A DNA stretch of 10,387 bases from the NCBI GenBank assembly GCA_002473165.1, contig DKSD01000080.1, positions 1 through 10,387 on the forward strand, in the 5' to 3' direction. Below the pieces are notes generated by a model. That model was not told the origin of the DNA and ran no database searches. It saw only the letters and a list, made by a program, of their open reading frames with translations. Positions within the stretch are counted from its first letter, which is position 1. Each line of letters opens with the position of its first letter. The position numbers and the translations under genes were made by a program. The stretch is from Succinatimonas sp. UBA7265. Its GTDB lineage: Bacteria; Pseudomonadota; Gammaproteobacteria; Enterobacterales; Succinivibrionaceae. This document shows, piece after piece, positions 6,963 through 10,387 of the stretch.

Positions 6963-7026
6963 ACGAGGCGGCCTGCTGGACGATGCTCTGGGCGGAGAGG
7001 TTAGAGGCCTCTTTGTCGCGGATGCG
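6963..7026 (-). pseudogene. Duplicated flagellin C-terminal fragment with 12-bp deletion
   Basis: These 64 bases match 5645-5720 of the flagellin gene with two mismatches and one 12-base gap. The minus strand reads RIRD, then KEASNLSAQSIVQQAAS, then a stop. The gap removes exactly the four codons TDYA. Identity ends abruptly at both sides. Upstream the frame reads MLQRIRD, which resembles the flagellin N-terminal helix (MLQRxRDLAVQAANG) more than the C-terminal ARSRIRD, so the piece may itself be a hybrid. Confidence 0.75.
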
Positions 7027-7305
7027 CTGCAGCATCGCTTCGCGTTGATCATGCCTGATGATTGCCGAAAAGCAAGAATTTTAGCGGGGAGCAAAGGCAC
7101 TGAGCGAAGCTCGCGGGTGAGTTCATCACCGCGCATTGCTCAGGGGGAAGCCATACCGAGACCAGGGCGTATCTGTTTGAGTCGAGAAAAACCCGCGGCC
7201 AGAGCCGTAACCGGCCCCCTGCGTGATTATTGTGACGCCTGCTTTAAACTCAAAAGCACCGCAGTCGTTTATCCTTAGTCTCACGGTAAGGCAGCGGAGC
7301 ACCTT
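7027..7305. other. Gene-free stretch upstream of the DprA-like gene
   Basis: About 280 bases without a recognisable gene on either strand. It separates the flagellin fragment from the plus-strand DprA-like gene and must hold the latter's promoter, but no clear -35/-10 pair is seen. Short frames here lack ribosome sites and motifs. Confidence 0.4.
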
Positions 7306-7308
7306 TTG

Positions 7309-8253
7309 ATGATTAACGACATTTCAGATGACAGCAAAGCCATCGTGCTGTTGTGCAGCAAGGTGTGCGCCGCCCGCGGCGATAATCTGCCTGCGCTCTC
7401 GCCGCTGCGCTATGCGCAGCTTGCAGAGCAGCTGTATGCGCAAAAGCTCTCGCCAAAAGATCTCTTTGCCATGAGCGCTGCCGACATCAAAGCGCGCTTT
7501 GCTTTTCCGCGTGATCGGCTGAACATCCATGAACTCATCCCTGTGCTGCTTGAGCGAGCCGGAAAACTGCCCTTTGCGCTTGAGGCTCTCTTTGGGCAGG
7601 GCATAGGCGTGGTAACCCGCGCCGATCCGCTGTTCCCGCGCACCCTGAAAAGAAAACTCGGCCATGAGTGCCATCCGCTGTTCTTTTGGTCGGGGAATAT
7701 CGATCTGCTCAATACCAGGATGGCCGGGATCGTCGGCTCAAGGAACATCAGCCCTGATGGCGCAGCCTTCGCCGAACGCTATGCGTCAGCCTGTGTTGAA
7801 CTTGAGCATTTGACCGTGGCCGCGGGCGGAGCCCGCGGCGCTGACACCATAGCCGAGTGTGCCGCATTGCGCCAAGGCGGCTGTGCCGTGTCCCTGATCG
7901 CCGACTCTCTCAAAGAGCGTATCTGCAGAAAAGACGTCAGCGCCGCGCTTTCAGGGGGCAAGTATCTGGTGATGTCAGCTTTCGGGCCGGATACGCCGTT
8001 TAATGCCGGCAGCGCCATGGCCAGGAACCATTACATCTATGCGCTCGCAGATGCTGTCATGGTGGTCGAATCGGCAACCGAGGGCGGCACCTGGAGCGGC
8101 GTCTGCGACAATGCCAAGGCAGGATACACCAGGCTGCTCGTCAGGGACTGCGATGCCCCGGGCAACCGGGAGATGTTAAGGCGCGGCTACGGGGTAGCGG
8201 TTACGGATGCGGATCTGCAAGCGGGCAGGCTGAAGATCCGAGAACAGCCATGA
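7309..8253 (+). CDS. DprA-like (SMF/SLOG-fold) protein, 314 aa
   Basis: The Rossmann-like SMF/DprA domain is clear at about 100-280: VVTRADPLFPRTLK, then WSGNIDLL, GIVGSRNISPDG (140-151), AAGGARGAD (171-179, the SGLARGID motif of DprA), ALADAVMVVES, and a Gly-rich GGTWSG. Residues 1-95 are helical, as in the DprA N-terminal domain. Canonical DprA loads RecA on incoming single-stranded DNA. Differences from it: there is no C-terminal winged helix, the RNRII motif reads RNHYIYAL, and SGLARGID reads AGGARGAD. These place it with accessory SMF/SLOG proteins rather than the competence gene. SLOG domains are known in nucleotide-sensing and conflict systems, so a defence role beside hipBA is possible but inferred. 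The start is ATG at 7309, nine bases after GGAG; a TTG at 7306 is the alternative. Confidence 0.8.
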   Translation: MINDISDDSKAIVLLCSKVCAARGDNLPALSPLRYAQLAEQLYAQKLSPKDLFAMSAADIKARFAFPRDRLNIHELIPVLLERAGKLPFALEALFGQGIGVVTRADPLFPRTLKRKLGHECHPLFFWSGNIDLLNTRMAGIVGSRNISPDGAAFAERYASACVELEHLTVAAGGARGADTIAECAALRQGGCAVSLIADSLKERICRKDVSAALSGGKYLVMSAFGPDTPFNAGSAMARNHYIYALADAVMVVESATEGGTWSGVCDNAKAGYTRLLVRDCDAPGNREMLRRGYGVAVTDADLQAGRLKIREQP

Positions 8254-8330
8254 GGGTTCAGGTCAGGGGAGACTGAAACGGCACATACCACCTATACGTC
8301 AAGATCGATTGCAGTGCTGATCATAGGAAT

Positions 8331-8392
8331 GTACTTTGCCATTTAGCAGTTTCAAGCGGGGCTAAAGCACCGATTGGCGGTAAATAAAGTAC
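8331..8392. other. Nested inverted repeat between the DprA-like gene and hipB
   Basis: Three nested perfect arms pair in order: GTACTTT (8331-8337) with AAAGTAC (8386-8392), GCCA (8338-8341) with TGGC (8375-8378), and TTTAGC (8342-8347) with GCTAAA (8361-8366). The left arm is continuous (17 bases); the right arm has bulges of eight and seven bases. The loop is 13 bases. No T-run follows. It could be an RNA structure, a weak terminator or a relic of a small mobile element. Confidence 0.4.
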
Positions 8393-8460
8393 GGCGGTAC
8401 ACCTACAGACAAATACGTTTTTAGTGAAGATATTAACCAAAGATCTGCCACGACACTTGC

Positions 8461-8489
8461 TTGCAGACCTCAGAGAAAACGGTAATAAT
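8461..8489 (+). promoter_or_regulatory. Candidate hipBA promoter
   Basis: TTGCAG (8461-8466) and AATAAT (8484-8489) are separated by 17 bases, which would start transcription near 8496, inside the first candidate operator. The -10 has five of six consensus bases; the -35 has only TTG. The position upstream of hipB and the drop in GC support it. Confidence 0.45.
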
Positions 8490-8505
8490 GTTCATAAAAA
8501 TGAAC
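8490..8505. promoter_or_regulatory. Candidate HipB operator O1
   Basis: GTTCATAAAAATGAAC is a perfect palindrome with 6-bp arms and a 4-base AT centre. It lies directly at the expected transcription start of hipBA. A related site lies 31 bases downstream, centre to centre. Confidence 0.55.
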
Positions 8506-8520
8506 CTTACGCGATACAGT

Positions 8521-8536
8521 GTTTGTTTTATTGAAC
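8521..8536. promoter_or_regulatory. Candidate HipB operator O2
   Basis: The reverse complement, GTTCAATAAAACAAAC, matches O1 at 12 of 16 positions with an intact GTTCA half-site. It ends seven bases before the hipB start, where bound repressor would also block initiation. Confidence 0.45.
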
Positions 8537-8543
8537 GTTATCT

Positions 8544-8876
8544 ATGAAGAAAAATGTAAATCTGTTGCGCGGCAGCCTTGAAATCCTCAAAAAGATGGGA
8601 ACCCAAATCCGGCTTGCCAGGCTCAGGCGCGAAATTGGAGTTGACCTCGTCTCCAAAAGATCGGGACTCAGCCGCACAACCATTTGGAATATCGAAAACG
8701 GCAATCCTTCTGTTTCAATAGGCGCTTATGCCGCTGTGTTGCATGCCATAGGCGGAATGGATAAGGAACTTGAGGCAGTGTGCCGTGACGATCCGCTGGG
8801 CAGAACACTCCAGGATTTGAACCTCAAGACTAGGCAACGTGCTCCCAAGCGAGGCAGTGAAGATGGCAGGATCTGA
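8544..8876 (+). CDS. hipB: HipB-like antitoxin / XRE-family repressor, 110 aa
   Basis: Residues 18-75 form an XRE helix-turn-helix: MGTQIRLARLRREIGVDLV, then SGLSRTTIWNIENGNPSVSIG, then YAAVLHAIGG. The C-terminus (LGRTLQDLNLKTRQRAPKR) is the basic tail common in HipB proteins paired with the longer HipA type. HipB dimers bind palindromic operators and hold HipA in an inactive complex. The ATG at 8544 has no good ribosome site; an internal ATG at 8598 would remove the N-terminal helix, so 8544 is kept. HipA starts inside its last codons (14-base overlap), showing translational coupling. Two candidate operators sit immediately upstream, consistent with autorepression. Function is well supported by fold and gene order. 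Confidence 0.88.
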   Translation: MKKNVNLLRGSLEILKKMGTQIRLARLRREIGVDLVSKRSGLSRTTIWNIENGNPSVSIGAYAAVLHAIGGMDKELEAVCRDDPLGRTLQDLNLKTRQRAPKRGSEDGRI

Positions 8877-10116
8877 ATTCAAGTTTTATGTGTTTTTAGG
8901 CAGCGGTGATCATCCTGACTTTATGGGGACGCTCTATGCAGTGAATGTTGGGACCAGGGAGAGCTTCAGCTTTGCTTTCCATCCTGAGTTTTTGGATAAC
9001 CACCGCATCTTTCTCGATCCTGATTTGGCTCCGGATTCAGGCCGCCAATATCTCAACGGTAAAAAACTCTTTGGGATATTTTCTGATTCCTGTCCCGATC
9101 GCTGGGGCAGGACTCTTCTAAAGAAAAAAGAGCTCCTGAGGGCCCGCGCCGCCACAGAAAAACCGCGCACGCTTACGGAAAAGGATTTCCTTGTCGGCAT
9201 AGCAGACAAGTTAAGGCTTGGGGCGCTGCGACTGAAATTAGATCCTGAAGGCCAGTTCGTTGCCAGCGAAGACTCCTTGGCCGTGCCGCCATGGGTAAGG
9301 CTTAGGGAACTTGAGGATGCAGCATTACATGTGGAAAAGGATGACGATCTCAAAGATGAAAACTGGCTGAGCCGGATCCTTGAACCCGGATCATCCTTAG
9401 GCGGCGCGCGCCCTAAAGCAAACGTGCTGGCCACTGACGGCACACTTTGGATTGCAAAATTTCCCTCAAGGCATGATGACTTTGACGTCGGAGCCTGGGA
9501 GATGGTCGCGCATGATTTGGCAAAGTTGTGTGGCCTAAATGTGCCTGAGGCCTGCTGGCGAAGGTTTTCTGACAGAGGAGCGACGTTCCTCGTCAAACGC
9601 TTTGACCGGGAATGTAGCGAGCGCATCCACTTTGCCTCAGCCATGACGATGCTTGGCAAAGAGGACGGTGATGATGCTGCTTATCCTGACATCCTTGATT
9701 TCCTGACAGCGTACGGCACCGATCCTGTAGGTGACAGCCAGGAACTGTGGAAACGTATGGTCTTTAACATGCTGATCTCAAACACCGACGATCACCTGAG
9801 AAATCACGGTTTCCTGCTTACACGGCAAGGGTGGAGACTCTCGCCTTTGTATGACGTCAATCCGACTCCGTTTGGCAGAGAGCTTTCCTTGAGCACTGAC
9901 TACGAAAATCATGAGATCTCAGCAGATGCTGCCGTTGAGGTCGCAGAATTGTTCGGAGTCAGTAAAAGCGTGGCAGGGCAAAATCTGGCGGATATGGCGA
10001 CGATCATCAGTGAGAATTGGAAAAAACTCGCTGCAGCCTGCAAAATCAGCGGCAAAGAAGCTGAGAAGATGTCTGGGGCTTTTGCGCTTGCTGAAGAGTG
10101 CCGCAATGGCGCGTAA
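8863..10116 (+). CDS. hipA: HipA-like serine/threonine kinase toxin, 417 aa
   Basis: HipA kinases arrest growth by phosphorylating targets such as glutamyl-tRNA synthetase; this protein's substrate is unknown. Visible in order: the N-terminal subdomain with LFGIFSDSCPDRWGRTLL (about 69-86), the Gly-rich autophosphorylation/ATP loop GSSLGGARPKA (176-186), the ATP-binding Lys in IAKFPS (199), FLVKRFDRE, SAMTML, the catalytic loop ISNTDDHLRNHG (Asp309, Asn314), and the metal-binding Asp in LYDVNP (331). All catalytic residues are present, so an active kinase is expected. Serines 177/178 are candidates for autophosphorylation. The ATG at 8863 is chosen because GAGG lies eight bases upstream and the family begins here; a GTG at 8839 would add eight residues. 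It overlaps hipB by 14 bases. A DUF4268-like frame follows within about 40 bases. Confidence 0.92.
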   Translation: MAGSEFKFYVFLGSGDHPDFMGTLYAVNVGTRESFSFAFHPEFLDNHRIFLDPDLAPDSGRQYLNGKKLFGIFSDSCPDRWGRTLLKKKELLRARAATEKPRTLTEKDFLVGIADKLRLGALRLKLDPEGQFVASEDSLAVPPWVRLRELEDAALHVEKDDDLKDENWLSRILEPGSSLGGARPKANVLATDGTLWIAKFPSRHDDFDVGAWEMVAHDLAKLCGLNVPEACWRRFSDRGATFLVKRFDRECSERIHFASAMTMLGKEDGDDAAYPDILDFLTAYGTDPVGDSQELWKRMVFNMLISNTDDHLRNHGFLLTRQGWRLSPLYDVNPTPFGRELSLSTDYENHEISADAAVEVAELFGVSKSVAGQNLADMATIISENWKKLAAACKISGKEAEKMSGAFALAEECRNGA

Positions 10117-10157
10117 ACTTCCGTTGAGTGACGAGCAAACAATACGATGAGCTCACA

Positions 10158-10370
10158 ATGGCAGTTAAGAAAAGAAGATTGACAACACTTGGAAAACTAA
10201 ACGAAATTTCAGATCTGCATAAAGTCTGGCCGGACGAGGCCCGGGATTTTACCCCGTGGCTTGCCGAGGGAGAGAATATCGAACTGTTGTCTGACGCTGT
10301 CGGGATTGATATTGCCGTAGATGAAACCGAGTCCGGCGTCGGCGATTTCAATGTCGACATTTACCTCTAA
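10158..10370 (+). CDS. N-terminal part of a DUF4268-like (PD-(D/E)XK-type) protein, truncated
   Basis: From memory of the family, LGKLNEISDLHKVWPDEA, RDFTPWLAEGENIELLSDAV and VGDFNVDIY match the N-terminus of DUF4268-containing proteins. In these the segment is followed by a PD-(D/E)XK-like nuclease core with an IENQ motif and a further 200 or more residues. Here the frame stops right after VDIY, so the probable first active-site Asp is present and the IENQ half is missing. The last 17 bases of the window do not restore the family sequence in any frame. The gene may be cut by an insertion or frameshift, or the reference end may lie here. The ATG at 10158 has no clear ribosome site; a GTG at 10128 is possible. 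It lies 41 bases after hipA and is probably in the same transcript. Confidence 0.6.
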   Translation: MAVKKRRLTTLGKLNEISDLHKVWPDEARDFTPWLAEGENIELLSDAVGIDIAVDETESGVGDFNVDIYL

Positions 10371-10387
10371 TTCCCGCGTTTTTGTAC

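Noticed and set aside
7045..7278. Small plus-strand frame upstream of the DprA-like gene
   Set aside because: No ribosome site, no recognisable composition or motif, and it runs through rearranged DNA.
8934..9659. Long open frame antisense to hipA (minus strand, 241 codons)
   Set aside because: It is Ser-rich with no motifs or ribosome site, and it lies wholly inside a well-supported kinase gene.

Overview
The window reads as chromosomal DNA from a GC-rich, flagellated proteobacterium. The flagellin C-terminus (ending in a LPQMALSLLG-type tail), the DinJ-type antitoxin, the HipBA pair and the Sel1-repeat protein all fit Gammaproteobacteria. The set would suit a gut or host-associated lineage such as the Succinivibrionaceae, but that is a weak guess. 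Nothing here fixes the genus.

Layout. Bases 6-2465 hold two minus-strand genes: a 65-residue zinc-ribbon protein, then a large cysteine-rich Sel1-repeat protein. Bases 2466-3340 have no convincing gene but carry a degenerate tandem array with a 23-24 bp period (array A) and a strong terminator. A small secreted or membrane protein (3341-3718, minus) and a DeoR-family regulator (3942-4712, plus) are transcribed divergently from an AT-rich promoter region. Bases 4713-5588 again have no gene. They carry array B, the same repeat family in the opposite orientation, and the terminator of a flagellin.

Bases 5589-7026 are a rearranged flagellin/toxin-antitoxin locus on the minus strand. A flagellin has lost its N-terminal coding region, and its remainder is joined to the first ten or so codons of what looks like a RelE/YafQ-type toxin. 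An intact DinJ/RelB-type antitoxin precedes that stub. Beyond the antitoxin lies a 64-bp duplicate of flagellin C-terminal sequence with a 12-bp in-frame deletion. The antitoxin therefore appears to lack its toxin and is bracketed by flagellin sequence.

Bases 7309-10370 form a plus-strand accessory or defence-like segment: a DprA/SLOG-fold protein, an AT-rich spacer with a nested hairpin, a hipB-hipA pair behind a promoter with two candidate operators, and the first ~70 residues of a DUF4268-type (PD-(D/E)XK-like) protein that stops abruptly near the window edge. HipB should repress its own promoter and neutralise the HipA kinase. Whether the DprA-like and DUF4268-like genes work with HipBA is not shown by sequence alone. 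The most unusual features are the flagellin/antitoxin chimera, the 23-24 bp repeat family, and the DprA-hipBA-nuclease neighbourhood.
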